Assembly (NCBI GenBank): GCA_026168455.1 | Contig: CM047426.1 | Span: 46,583,973-46,647,972, forward strand | Direction: 5' to 3' | DNA: 64,000 bases | Origin: Theocolax elegans | Taxonomy: Eukaryota > Arthropoda > Insecta > Hymenoptera > Cerocephalidae | In this document: piece after piece, positions 20,838 through 32,068 of the stretch | Layout: every line of letters begins with the position of its first letter | Numbering within the stretch: position 1 is the first letter of the stretch | Made by a program: the position numbers and the translations under genes | The notes under the pieces: model-generated | Databases searched by the model: none | Told to the model about the DNA's origin: nothing | The model's input: only the letters and a program-made list of their open reading frames with translations

Positions 20838-22776
20838 ATGACCAAAGTACATAAGTTGGCAGAATTTTATGATTCTACAATTGAGTGCAATTACCTTGGA
20901 AAACTTATTTACGAATGTCAATTTTGCGAAGCAATATATTTCAGAAACGAAATAAAAAAAGATAATAAGTATGCCGATTATTTTCATAGAAACAAAGTAA
21001 AACTTGAAAGAATGACTCCGTATCCTGAAACTTTTAAAACTTATTTATTAGGACAATCTATTACAGATAAAAATTTTAAACAAAATATAAGAATTTAGAA
21101 CAATTTATTAGCATTTGTAAGTATTGTTGCAAAATTAGCTCATTTTACTACTGCTGGACTGCAAGTATTAAAAATTTGTGATCAAATTTACCACAATACG
21201 TATGCTTTACATCCAAATGAATCTGAAAGTCCAAAACTTGGCCAATTATATATACTAGACAATAAAATAGCAAATATATATAGATTATCTCAATGTCATC
21301 AGAACAATTTAGACAACGAATTAATACCAGAATTAGATAGTGTACTACGTGAAATAAATCCATTTGCAAATGTAGATAAACTGATGCATGAAATCGAAAA
21401 AGAAGAACATGCACGTTCAACTGAATTAAATCGTCCAGTTCAAGAAATTAAAATGTATTTAACTAGAGATAAAACATTAAAAAATAAACCACAAATAACG
21501 GTTTGCAATGAATTTGCTATCGTATATGTTGGAGAAAATGGAGAACCACCTTCCAATAGAGATATATGTATTTTTCAAAAAGGAAAAAAACCTCAAACAA
21601 TTGCAATTATTAACAAAGATATTGATCCAATGGTATATCCATTAATATTTCCATACGGTAATTCAGGTTGGGAACCATTTATGAAAAGTTCAGGTGAACG
21701 AAAATATGATAATATAACTGCTTTACAATATTATTCATACAGATTTAGTATACCAAAAGAATTTAATCCATATTTAAATCTCAAAAGTTTATCCAACCAA
21801 TTTATTCTCAATTCGTGGACGAAAGTTGAAAATAATCGTTTATATTTTATAAGAAAAGATCAACATAATATACGAACAGAACAATATAAAGGTTTAATGG
21901 ATCAACTTAACAATAGATATAGTAATGAAAATATTTCTATTAGTAAAATGGTTATTTTTCCATCTAGTTTTATAGGCAGCCCAAGAGCAATACAACAGAA
22001 CTTTTTAGATGCAACAACCATAATGCAAAATAATGGAAAACCGGACATTTTTATAACAATGACATGTAATCCAAAATGCAGAAAGAAATTACAGAAAACT
22101 TATTAACAAGAAATTACAAAGAAATTACAGAAAACTTATTAGAATACGAAGATACACTCGATAGACCAGATCTAATAGTACGAGTATTTGATCAGAAAGT
22201 AAAGGTATTAATGAACGAGTTACTGCAGGAAAAAATTCTTGGTAAATTGAATTCATACATTTATGTAATCGAATTTCAAAAACGCGGATTGCCTCATATT
22301 CATATGTTATTATGGTTAAATGAAAAAGATAAAATTCAAAACACAGATCCAATTAATAATCTCATATGTGCTGAAATTCCTAATAGAAACAAATTTCCAA
22401 GATTATATGAGTTAGTAAAACAAAATAGGATTCATGGCCCTTGTGGAGTTCAGAATAAAAATAGTGTCTCCATGCACGCAACTAAAACGTATTGCACAAA
22501 AAATTTTCTAAAATATTTTACTTCAAAAACAGAATTATCTCATAATGGTTATCCTATTTATCGCAGACGGAATGATGGATCACTAATTATATACTCCAAA
22601 AACTAAACTGCGGATAATACTTTTGTTATTCCATATAATCCACATTTACTTCTAAAACTTGAATGTCATATAAATGTAGAAACATGTAGTACAATAAAAT
22701 CTGTAAAATACTTATTTAAGTATCTTTACAACGGTCCAGACACAGCTTTAATAAAATTTATTAATATTGAAACTAA
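20838..22776 (+). pseudogene. Helitron Rep (HUH) protein, N-terminal and Rep domains
   Basis: The order is a CxxC pair (YECQFCEAIYF), the helitron_like_N stretch (QIYHNTYALHPNE...LGQLYILD; later SIPKEFNPYL and NQFILNSWTKVENNRLYF), MTCNPKC, the HUH metal-binding motif LPHIHMLLWL, and the tyrosine motif VKYLFKYLYNGPD. The two tyrosines of the last motif are the nicking residues in Helitrons. A stop at about 21096, a frameshift around 21380, a 33-36 base tandem duplication at about 22083-22140 that shifts the frame after MTCNPKC, and a stop near 22604 disable it. It ends at the insertion point of the GC-rich element. Confidence 0.85.
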
Positions 22777-24056
22777 CAGTATTCTATGACTGTTCTAGAG
22801 TCTTTTCACAGTTAGTCGGTTTCCCTTGTCGGCGATGGTGCCTAAAGCTTCCCCGATGCGTTCAAAAAGTGAAACTCTCATGAGAGCCTCCTATGTTATC
22901 GATTAACCTCGATGAGAGGCCACTAAGTGTACCGAAACTCCTTACGAAGGCCCACCGCACTACGACGGCTAGCCTAGAGTCGTAATTCTCGGTATGAATG
23001 CGGCGGTATTTAGCTCCCCGCCGTCTTCCGCTTTCGAACATAAGCAGCATCCGGGTCAGCTCGCTACACCCGTCAAGCCTGCTTGCAACCACACACCCCG
23101 CAGAGTCTAATCCAATACTGGGGACACGCTGGCGTTTCACTTTCGACTCAAAGGTACGCCGACGTGGGGCTCGGATCCCAGTCCCTGCGTACCAGAGTAA
23201 AGTCATCCTGGTCCAACTGTCGACCTGCCGAAGCAAATCTCCCTATTACTCCCCGGATCCCCGAGGAGGTTTTGCGGTAGGTGGCCTAACGTTCGAATGT
23301 TTGTGAAGGGTAAAGCATTCGTCACTCCCTTCACGAACTCTCTAAGGGATACCGTTCAAAAATCCCCTGAAAGAGAAAAAAGCGTACAAACCAAAAGGCT
23401 TGTACGCCATGGCTTATGAAGGATAAAGCGTTCGACAATCCTTCCTCAAGCCTTCCAAGGGATACCGTTCGAAAAATCCCTTGAAATAGAGAAAAATCGC
23501 GTACAAACAAAAGTGGTGTTTTTAACATCTCACTCCACGCAAAGTCTTCTGTTCGGATGTGTATCACAACTCGACTTACTGACTTTATACGAAGAGAATT
23601 TTGATGAAAGGGACACCTTTCTGGAGACATCCCAGCAACTTTCGTCTGGATGAGAAACTACTTCGGTCCGGATGTGCCCCAAGGCAGACCTCGAAAGGCC
23701 CGCCTCAGTATTTTGACGCTGCACGTAGTACATCCCGAAGGATGTCTACTTTAATTTAGCGGCCGTCCCTTCATCCCTAGGTAGAGTCTCCCTTGACGAA
23801 GTCGCCCAGATGAATAGAATAATCGTTAACGGCGTATTTTCGATAACCAAGCGTGTTAGTAACCAAGAAATATCGCATGTTAAACAGTTGATCGCCGACA
23901 CAGGCTCGACGAACAACTCGATTTCGAGGCGCACTAGTGGCAATCCTCTTCCTCCACTATCGTAGGAGGTATATATCGGACTCTCGGAATTGGGGGCCGA
24001 GTCATTTACCCTCACCCAACTCAGGAAATCTGAGAGCGGGTTTCCGCCAAGTTATG
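22777..24056. mobile_element. GC-rich 1.28 kb insertion with 8 bp target duplication
   Basis: GAAACTAA occurs directly before (22769-22776) and directly after (24057-24064), and removing the segment restores the Helitron reading. The insertion begins CAGTATTCTATGACTG and ends CCGCCAAGTTATG. The ends are not clear inverted repeats. Base composition is far higher in GC than anything nearby. Both strands have frames of 100 codons or so with no recognised family. Class is unknown: 8 bp would suit hAT, P or some LTR elements, but none of their end signatures is visible. Confidence 0.75.
23304..23515. repeat. 113 bp tandem duplication inside the insertion
   Basis: TGAAGG(G/A)TAAAGC(A/G)TTCG ... 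AAGGGATACCGTTC ... GCGTACAAAC occurs at 23304 and 23417 with moderate divergence. Confidence 0.75.
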
Positions 24057-24064
24057 GAAACTAA

Positions 24065-26384
24065 GAATATAGAAGTTGAAAAGGTGCAAAAACAAAATAT
24101 AACAAATTATGATGAAATCTCAGAATATATTTCTACGAGGTACGTTTGTCTGCCCGAGGCTATTTATCGTTTGAAGGAATTCAAATTGCACTCTCAGTCA
24201 CATGCAATATATAGATTGGCTTTACATCTTGAAGATCAACAATATGTTTATTTTCAAGAAGGATCTGAACATAAATTAATTAACAAAAATTATGAAACAA
24301 CATTGACAAGTTGGTTTTTATTAAATAAATCTGATGCAAAAGCAAAGCAATTTTTGTATTCTGAAATCCCCCAATATTATGTTTACGATAAAATGAAGAA
24401 AGTGTGGAATCAACGAAAAAAATTCAATAAACCTACATTAGTACGAATGTTTCATGTAACTCCTAAAAATAGAGAACGATTTTTCCTTAGATTATTGTTA
24501 CTACATGTACGTGGTGCCGAATCATTTGAAGATTTACGATCACTTAATGGCATTGTTTATGATACATTTTATGAAGCATCCATGAAGAGAGATTTAATCA
24601 TTACTGATAATGAATGGGATAAATGTTTACAAGAAAATTGTTGCTTTCAATTTCCACAGGCACTATGTGAACTTTTCGCTTTCATTCTATCTTTTGATTT
24701 CAACTGTGATGGATTGCAACTTTATAACAAATATAAAGAACATTTTTTTGACCCAAGATTACCTGAAAGTTTAGGAGAACAAAAAGCTCTAAGAATTATA
24801 GACAACATTTTATCAATGCACCATTTAACATTGGAACAATTTAAACTACCAAAAATTGATAATGAAATTTACTTAGATTCGAATGTTATTGATGATATCA
24901 ATAATGAAATTGAAGAAATAAAAATATTACTAAAATCTTTAACAACTGAACAAAAACTAATATTTGATATAGTAATAAACGCCCTAAACGATAAAAGTAA
25001 AAACAATTTATATTTCATTGATGGTCCTGGTGGTAGTGGAAAAAGTTATTTATTAAATACTATAATAAAATTTGTGAAATTGAATAAAATACCAGAGTTA
25101 GCTGTTGCTTGGACAGGTATTGCGGCAAATTTATTAATAGGTGGCAAAACTATACATTCGACATTCAAATTACCATTCAATTTAAATGAACAATCAACAT
25201 GTAATGTTTCTTCCAATTCAAAATTAGGTAAAATATTAAAAAATATTGAGTTAATTATTTGGGACGAAATATCAATGACTTCAAAATATGCATTAGATAC
25301 TATAGATATTTTTTGTCAAAGATTTCTGTCGCAATAATAAACCATTCGGTGGTAAAATATTAGTAACATCTGGTGATTTTCGACAAACACTACCTATAGT
25401 TCGTTATGGAAACAGAACTCAAATACTAGAATAATGCGTTAAAAGTAGTTCGTTATGGCGTTTATTCCAAAAGTCAACTTTAAATAATAATTTACGATTA
25501 ATCAATCAAAATAGTATGTTTAAAACGTGATTATATTAGATATTGGAGAAAATAAAAACGATACAAAATTTGAAATTGATAATAAAGTAACAAAAATTCC
25601 TAATGAATTTATTACTTTTAATAATTCGATTGATGATATATTTGGACATAAAATAAACAACAAGGATTTATCTACTCTTAAATACAAAGTTATACTTTCT
25701 CCAAGAAACAATGACGTTTTAGCTATTAATAATGAAATTGTTGAAAGAATTAAAGGTGACAGTAAAGTATATTTGATCATCGATAGTTTTAATAATGGTG
25801 AAAATAATAAATTAGACGAATCAATTACGATTGAATTTTTAAATTCTTTAATGCCAAATGATTTACCACCCCATAAATGAGTGTTAAAGAAAGGAATGAT
25901 CATTATGTTACTTAGGAATATGAATTTAAATGGAGGTTTATGTAATAGCACCAGACTCTTTATTACCGAATTAAAACAATATACTATATATGGTTAAATT
26001 ATAACTGGACAAAATTCAGGACAAATCGTAATGATTCCAAGAATAGATTTAAGTCCATCAAAGGATAAAATTCCCTTTAATATGGTAAGACGACAATTTC
26101 CTATTAGACCAAGTTTTGCTATAACAATAAACAAATCACAAGGTCAATCATTTGAAAAAGTAGGTTTATATTTACCAAAACCTGTATTTAGTCATAGTCA
26201 ATTATATGTAGCATTATCGAGGGTTAAAGATGAAAAAAATTTAAAAATAAAATTTTTAAAATCATCAATGACAGTCACAAATACAGAAGGGGAAATACTT
26301 AATGTAAATGAAAACGATTTAAGTGATACTGCAATAATACATACGACTAATGTAGTTTTTTCTGAAGTGTTTGAAAATAATTAA
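24065..26384 (+). pseudogene. PIF1-like helicase domain of Helitron
   Basis: It continues the Rep protein after the insertion. Helicase motifs are in order: Walker A GPGGSGKS (about 25023), TIHSTFKLP, Walker B IIWDEISM (about 25255), the GDFRQTLPIV segment (25370-25400, out of frame), and motifs [19 protein letters not shown] and QLYVALSRV (26120-26220). This is the SF1B set that unwinds DNA during rolling-circle transposition. Stops after 25337, around 25430-25530 and near 25880 break the frame into three pieces. It is the last recognisable domain; the minisatellite begins about 180 bases on. Confidence 0.88.
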
Positions 26385-26559
26385 TAATTTTTAAATAAAA
26401 ATTTCATTTTTGATATTAAAAAACTTAAAAATAAAAAAAATAAAAATATAATTGATTTTAATTTTTTAATTTAGTATTAATTTAATATTAATAATGTCAT
26501 TATTTCAACGGAAAATGTTGTTACAAAAAAAAAGTTGATTAAAATGAACAAATGTATAA

Positions 26560-27375
26560 AGTATCAAACTGTCTGCATAAGGCAACATTATTTATATGAA
26601 TTACTCATAAATATAATTTTTTTTAAATTGTTAGTATCAAGCGACATTCGTTATATAATATACTCATAAAAAAATTATTTTTTCAAATAATAAATTATCT
26701 GCATTAAGCGATATTCTTTATATAATTTCCTTACGTAAACTTATGTTTTAAAATAGTAATTGTCTACATTAAGCGACATTTTTTATATAAATTACTTACG
26801 AAAAATACATTTTTGAAATAACAAATTGTCTGCATCAAGCGACATTCTTTATATAATTTCCTTACGTAAACTAATGTTTTAAAATAATAATTGTCTGCAT
26901 TAAGCGACATTTTTTGTATAAATTACTTACGAAAAATACATTTTTGGGATAACAAATTGTCTGCAATAAGCGACATTCTTCATATAATTTTCTTACGTGA
27001 ACTAATGTTTTAAAATAATTATTGTTTGCATTAAGCGACATTATCTATCTAAATTACTTACGAAAAATACATTTTTGAAATAACAAATTCTCTGCATTTT
27101 GAGCGATATTTTTTTATATAAATTCCTTATTTAAACTAAATGTTTGAAATAATAAATTGTCTGCATAAAGCGACATTTTTAATATAAATTATTTACGGAA
27201 AATAAATTTTTAAAATAATTATTTTATTAATTTTAATTCAATTTACTAAATTTTTTACATCACATTAAAACTGTTATAACTGTAAACATTAATAATATCA
27301 TTTGTCTGCTATTAGCGACATTTATTAACAAAATTATTAGCAACAAACACCATTTTTACAAATAATAAATTATCT
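26560..27375. repeat. Minisatellite, ~66 bp units in alternating types
   Basis: About eleven to twelve units contain the core TTGTCTGCATTAAGCGACAT. Two types alternate: one continues ATTACTTACGAAAAATACAT, the other TTCCTTACGTAAACTAATG, giving a ~132 bp dimer. Outer units are more diverged. It lies directly 3' of the Helitron coding region and may be part of its 3' end. Confidence 0.85.
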
Positions 27376-27552
27376 GCAATATGTGGTACTATTTTATTTT
27401 TAATGCAGCCATATTTTGAACATAATTATATCGAGGCATTTAAATAATTAAATAATTTATACATATAATAATTTTGCAACATATATTTGTGACGTTTGTA
27501 TAATTGCAAACGTCGAGATCTTCTCTTTTCTATCTAATTTAAATACAGAAGT

Positions 27553-27554
<2 letters not shown>

Positions 27555-27624
<70 letters not shown>
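27555..27624. repeat. (AT)n microsatellite
   Basis: About 33 uninterrupted AT units. Confidence 0.97.
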
Positions 27625-27626
<2 letters not shown>

Positions 27627-27883
27627 CGATAAAAAAATAGTTTTAACAATATCGAGCGGCTAATATCGTTAAAATGGTGGGTTCTTGTCTACGTTAAACC
27701 GTTGAAACAGACCCCATTTATTGAAAACTCTTTATTTTAATCTTCTCTTTTATTTATATATTTTTTATTTAAAATGGGTATATAATTTCCTCGGATTTAT
27801 TTTGATTATTGAAATATGATTATTTTATTGGAGAAAACTCTGTTCGCAATTTTACTAATATTATGTCGTGTAATTGGATTAAT

Positions 27884-28772
27884 GCTTAGCAGTTTAAAAG
27901 CTAAGCTTTGGATAATGTATTTGGATTTTGGATAAATTATCCCACAATCACAGTTCAACAGCGATTTGTGATTTAATTTATCCTTTTTTGCGTCGATTCA
28001 AATTTTACATAAATATCAAGCAGTTCAACAGCTCCAAATTTATGCAATATTTGATAGCGGATTATTAGCTTTGAATGGAAGGAAAGAACCGCAGCTCTGC
28101 AGCGTTTCTATTTGGATTTCTTATTCTAATTTTTCGCAGTGCTGCAGCAAAAATTAAAGAAAGGTAAGGATATGTAATAAAAGATGGAGCCTACGGGCCA
28201 CGACAACCAGATATAATAAATATATATATATATATGTATATATAGATATATCAGATTTGATTAGCATGCAATTAGGGAACGTATGTGCGACTATACAGTC
28301 ATACATGCATATGTGCATATATACGTATATACTCGCACGAACGTTTAAATACTCGAAACGCAGCACTACAACGTTGTCAAGTAAGAAAAGAGAGAGAGTT
28401 AGCTAGATCCGCAGTTCTACAGCGAATCCTTTTTAGTAAATTTTAACAAATAATTAATATGCATATAGGTATACATATAACTATTAGATACAAATAAAAA
28501 TAGAAAATCAAATGCAGTTCAACAGCATAAGATAAAAAAAAATTTTTAAAGAAATAGGAAAATAACGCAGTTTAACAGCGTTATTTTGTGTATCGGATAA
28601 GGTAGCATATAAAATATAATATTTTATTTTTGTTAATAATATATATGTATATTATTCAAATATTTATTTTTTTGCTTGCAAATCTTGAAGCAAATAGGCA
28701 CGATTCACAATATATGAAATAATAAAAAGAAAAATCGAATTACCGAAATACGCGTAACACTATAACGCGTAT
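27884..28772 (-). ncRNA. Cluster of about ten hairpins sharing a 9-nt loop (unassigned)
   Basis: On the plus strand the motif is GC, a 9-nt loop close to AGTTCAACA, then GC, usually with longer flanking pairing. Clear cases: 27884-27906 (GCTTAGC/GCTAAGC, loop AGTTTAAAA), 28512-28528 (ATGC/GCAT, AGTTCAACA), 28559-28587 (10 bp stem, AGTTTAACA) and 28748-28772 (ATACGCGT/ACGCGTAT, AACACTATA). Weaker ones have loops at 27952, 28022, 28093, 28138, 28413 and around 28360. A TATA box on the minus strand (28882) points toward the cluster, so the RNA is probably minus, with loop TGTTGAACT. I know no family with this pattern; it could be a structured non-coding RNA or a repeat. Confidence 0.5.
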
Positions 28773-28874
28773 GAAATAAGTGATGAAAAAGATGTTGCTC
28801 CTATGGGACGCAACCGTCGAACTATCAATGCTTATGAGCATATGACAAATCTTCGATGCCGAATTTTCTGCCCT

Positions 28875-28882
28875 CTTATATA
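28875..28882 (-). promoter_or_regulatory. TATA box upstream of the hairpin cluster
   Basis: The minus strand reads TTGTATATAAGAGGGCAG, with CGGCATCG about 25 bases downstream. The surrounding 150 bases are GC-richer than the neighbourhood. Confidence 0.4.
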
Positions 28883-28949
28883 CAATCGGTCGAGGAGCAT
28901 CGATTAATTGGTGGGAGTAGATCTTATTTCTCCTTACTTCCCCTTTTGA

Positions 28950-30399
28950 TTATTCGACGTATATTCAAATTATAATGCATCTTTCTTTTAACTATAATTA
29001 TTACTCCATTTCTGTTATTTTGACATATTTATACATTGATTCAATTTTGAAATTGTTTCATTTAATAAGGATATCCCTTTTTTTCTTTTATAAAATGTAA
29101 AACAATAAATTGAAAAATTGTGTGTTATAACTATTGCTTTAATATTCTAATATTTATAAATTTATATTGAAAGTTGTTATCTGAATCCTTATTAAAAGAA
29201 ATAACAAGTTTATATAAATCTACTGCTATCAACATTGTTAAATATCGTCGTTTATTGATTATAAAAAGGAAATCTTATTTTGCTATATATATTCTTGCTT
29301 GGGAAATTATTGAATTATTTAATCCTTTTACAATTTTATATTTTGTCAAGTTAATATAAGAATTGAAATTAATATATAATAAATTAGTGTTTGCCAATAT
29401 ATCTTATTGTATAATTTTAAATTGTATTTATCATTTGAACTATTATGTATTTTATACAAGGAAAATTTATTTAATTCCCAAAAAAAATTAAATGAATTGT
29501 AGAATTAGTTAACCATTGAATATAACATATTACCTTTATTCCTTGTATAAATTATCAAATTTATTATTTATAATATAAACCTATTTTATCTGTTTATTTA
29601 AGACATAATACAATTTTATTAATTATTATAAAGTCGGCAGTACTGAAGAGTAATTGAATTAAACATATACGAATGTATACGTACATTCATACACGTATAT
29701 ACGTTCAATTATTATATATTGTTTTTTTTAAAATAATATTTAATTGAATCATTGATTACATATTTAATTTTTATTTATTCAATCACTCTTTACAGTATAA
29801 TGGTACTACAAAATACTTTCTGTAACTTAATGGTTAAATACGAAAATAAGAAATATAAATGTAATAATGCATAATTAAAAGTTAACTTAAATATTTTAAA
29901 AGAGTGTAAGCAACTTCCAAATTAGAAAGAGTGTATATGTTTCTTTTAAACTGTGATAACTAAGTTATGACATCTTAGCTGAATATTTACATTTCGATGA
30001 TACGTGTATGACTAAACTGAGAGACTCTTTGATTATAATTTTCTTTTGTAAATATACAACAGATTGATTTTTTTGTAACAGTTTCATTTAAAATTTATAG
30101 ATACAATGTATATTTAATTTTACAATTATATTATAGTTATAAAATAGTAATAAAATTCTTCTATTCCTTACATATTATTCAAAAGTGTCTTTAAAATTTT
30201 GCAACTGTTTTGGCATATTTTAATCTCTATTTTATTTGTATTTTTTTTAACTTGTAGATAATATTACATTCGTCAATTGATTAATATTACATTCATAATT
30301 TGACAGTCTCAAGCCTGTAAATGCAAAGAGAAAATAAAATTAATCAACATTCAAGTATAAAATTTTATAGTTAAATATCATGATGAGTAAAGGTAATAT
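28950..30399. other. AT-rich region, nothing recognised
   Basis: No coding frame with a recognisable family. The 61-codon plus frame at 29174-29359 is low-complexity. Short palindromes such as ATACGTACATTCATACACGT occur near 29670. Confidence 0.5.
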
Positions 30400-30577
30400 A
30401 AGTCGTATATATTTGAAATAAAATGAATTTATCGTTCGGTGATATTTATTTGTGTAAATTATATAATATCGGTCTCTCCAAACTAAATGCTTTATTTTAG
30501 ATTAAAGCAGGCCTATCGTACTCTTTGTCCACTATGGTTGGTGGAATTTCCCAGAGTATGGCCTTTAAAATAATTAA

Positions 30578-30646
30578 AGGCGTTTCGTCCTCGATCTCCA
30601 GCTTGAACTCCTCAGTAAGGAACTGAAGGTCTTACCTTAGACGCCT
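30578..30646 (-). ncRNA. Type III hammerhead ribozyme (array unit 1)
   Basis: Same architecture as the one at 12421: AGGCG-GUC, stem I UAAGG/CCUUA, CUGAGGA, stem II, GAAA, CGCCU. Stem II is GUUC/GGAC, keeping pairing through a U-G wobble. In loop I, GACCUUC has lost one base pair of the proposed contact with loop II. Confidence 0.88.
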
Positions 30647-30973
30647 GTCGCAAGATGATCCGCGACGCCAGCTCAATGTTCTGCGGCTATATATATAGAA
30701 AAGAGACGACGATGTCTCCAATGAGTGTAGAGAGATAGTCGTCTCCATCTGGTGGTAGGAAAAACCACCAGCCAGAGTGCGACGTATTAGACCGAGTCGC
30801 AAGTTATTTGAAATAAAATGAATTTATCGTTCGGTGATATGTATATGTGTAAATTATATAATATCGGTCTCTCCGAACTAAATGCTATATTTTAGATTAA
30901 AGCAGGCCTACCGTACTCTTTGTCCACTATGGTTGGTGGAATTTCCCAGAGCACGGCCTTTTAAAATAATTAA

Positions 30974-31042
30974 AGGCGTTTCGTCCTCGATCTCCAGCTT
31001 GGACTCCTCAGTAAGGAACTGGAGATCTTACCTTAGACGCCT
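30974..31042 (-). ncRNA. Type III hammerhead ribozyme (array unit 2)
   Basis: All core bases and all three stems are intact. Loop I GAUCUCC is perfectly complementary to loop II GGAGAUC over seven bases. It lies 396 bases from the ribozyme of unit 1, which sets the monomer length released by self-cleavage. Confidence 0.9.
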
Positions 31043-32068
31043 GTCGCAAGATGAACCGCGACGCCAGCTCGATGTTCTGCGGCTATATATATAGAAAAGG
31101 AGCTATATATATATCGAGGACGAAACGCCTTTTATTATTTTAAAAGGCCGTACTCTCGGAAATTCCACCAACCATAGTGGACAAAGAGTACGATAGGCCT
31201 GCTTTAATCTAAAATAAAGCATTTAGTTCGGAGAGACCGATATTATATAATTTACACAAATAAGTTGTATATATTTTATAATTTTTTTTTGTTTTAATAA
31301 TACAATAATAAATTTTAATTAACCTTTAGACTGCCGGAAAATCAATATTTTGACGGAACAAAAAAACTTCTTCAGTCTTTATTTTTAGACTAAAATATGC
31401 ATAACCTTAATAGAATTTTTACTTTTTACAACCATTTAAGATAAATGTACCCCTTTACACTCCTTTTCATCCACCCGACATCCCATAAAACTATCATTTT
31501 TACTTTGCACAAGCGGTTTGTTCTTTTTATCGATCTGACCATAATTGCAACGAAATATGCTTTCAAAAAAGTTTTTGTTACTACAATCGAATACAATTTA
31601 ATATAAATTTATCTCTCCCCACCCCTTTCAACCCTTCTTTACCCTTATTTACCCGTTCTATGCCTTGTACTACCATTTTTATTATTATTTTTTTTCTTTT
31701 AAAAAAATGCGTTGCTTTGTTTGCAAATATCTAAAATTATCAGCGTAATATATTTTATTATTTTGATAAAAATTTTAGTTACTGAATTTACTTTCTTCAC
31801 TTCACCCCCCCCCCCCGCCATCTCTTCCTCCTTAGGTTTTTTTGGAAAAATATGTTGCTTTGTTTGCATGTGGCTTATAAATAGATTTATTTTCATAAAA
31901 TAATTTTTATGAAAAATTAACATAGTGAATCAGAAATAAATTTATAAATTATTTTCTTGCATAAGAAAACTGGGGATTGAACACCAAATTTATTGAATTT
32001 AGATATTTTTTATTGAAAATACAGTATTTTATTCGTTTTATTTCTTATTATACAAACTGCGTAATACA

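Larger units (their letters stand above)
19034..26384 (+). mobile_element. Helitron with Ulp1-type protease, Rep and PIF1 helicase (decayed, interrupted)
   Basis: Consecutive plus-strand remnants form one element: a C48 protease, a lysine/glutamate-rich repeat linker, the Helitron N-terminal/Rep domain, and the PIF1-like helicase. The Rep-helicase order is diagnostic of Helitrons, which replicate by rolling circle. A 1280 bp insertion at 22777-24056 splits Rep from helicase. The canonical TC start and CTRR end with hairpin were not identified. A minisatellite follows the coding region. Stops and frameshifts occur throughout, so the copy is inactive. Confidence 0.8.
30414..31261 (-). mobile_element. 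Tandem hammerhead repeat array (retrozyme-like) with 15 bp target duplication
   Basis: A full unit (30414-30808), a second truncated unit (30809-about 31100) in the same direction, then an inverted piece of a third (about 31112-31261). AAGTCGTATATATTT precedes the array (30400-30414) and AAGTTGTATATATTT follows it (31262-31276), one mismatch in 15. The whole array was therefore inserted at once. The ribozyme RNA is on the minus strand, so the inverted piece is at the RNA's 5' end, as expected from twin priming during target-primed reverse transcription. The unit is non-coding. Confidence 0.8.

Noticed and set aside
22862..23236. 124-codon minus-strand frame in the GC-rich insertion
   Set aside because: An overlapping plus-strand frame of similar length exists; neither shows a domain, and high GC makes long chance frames likely.
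22777..24056. rDNA fragment or host gene
   Set aside because: The GC-richness suggested rRNA, but I could match no conserved rRNA segment, and the 8 bp duplication shows an insertion.
26560..27375. CRISPR-like array
   Set aside because: The repeats are contiguous and the 'spacers' are themselves repeats of two types; the sequence is eukaryotic. It is a minisatellite.
29174..29359. 61-codon plus frame
   Set aside because: AT-rich, Ile/Leu/Lys composition, no motif; chance.
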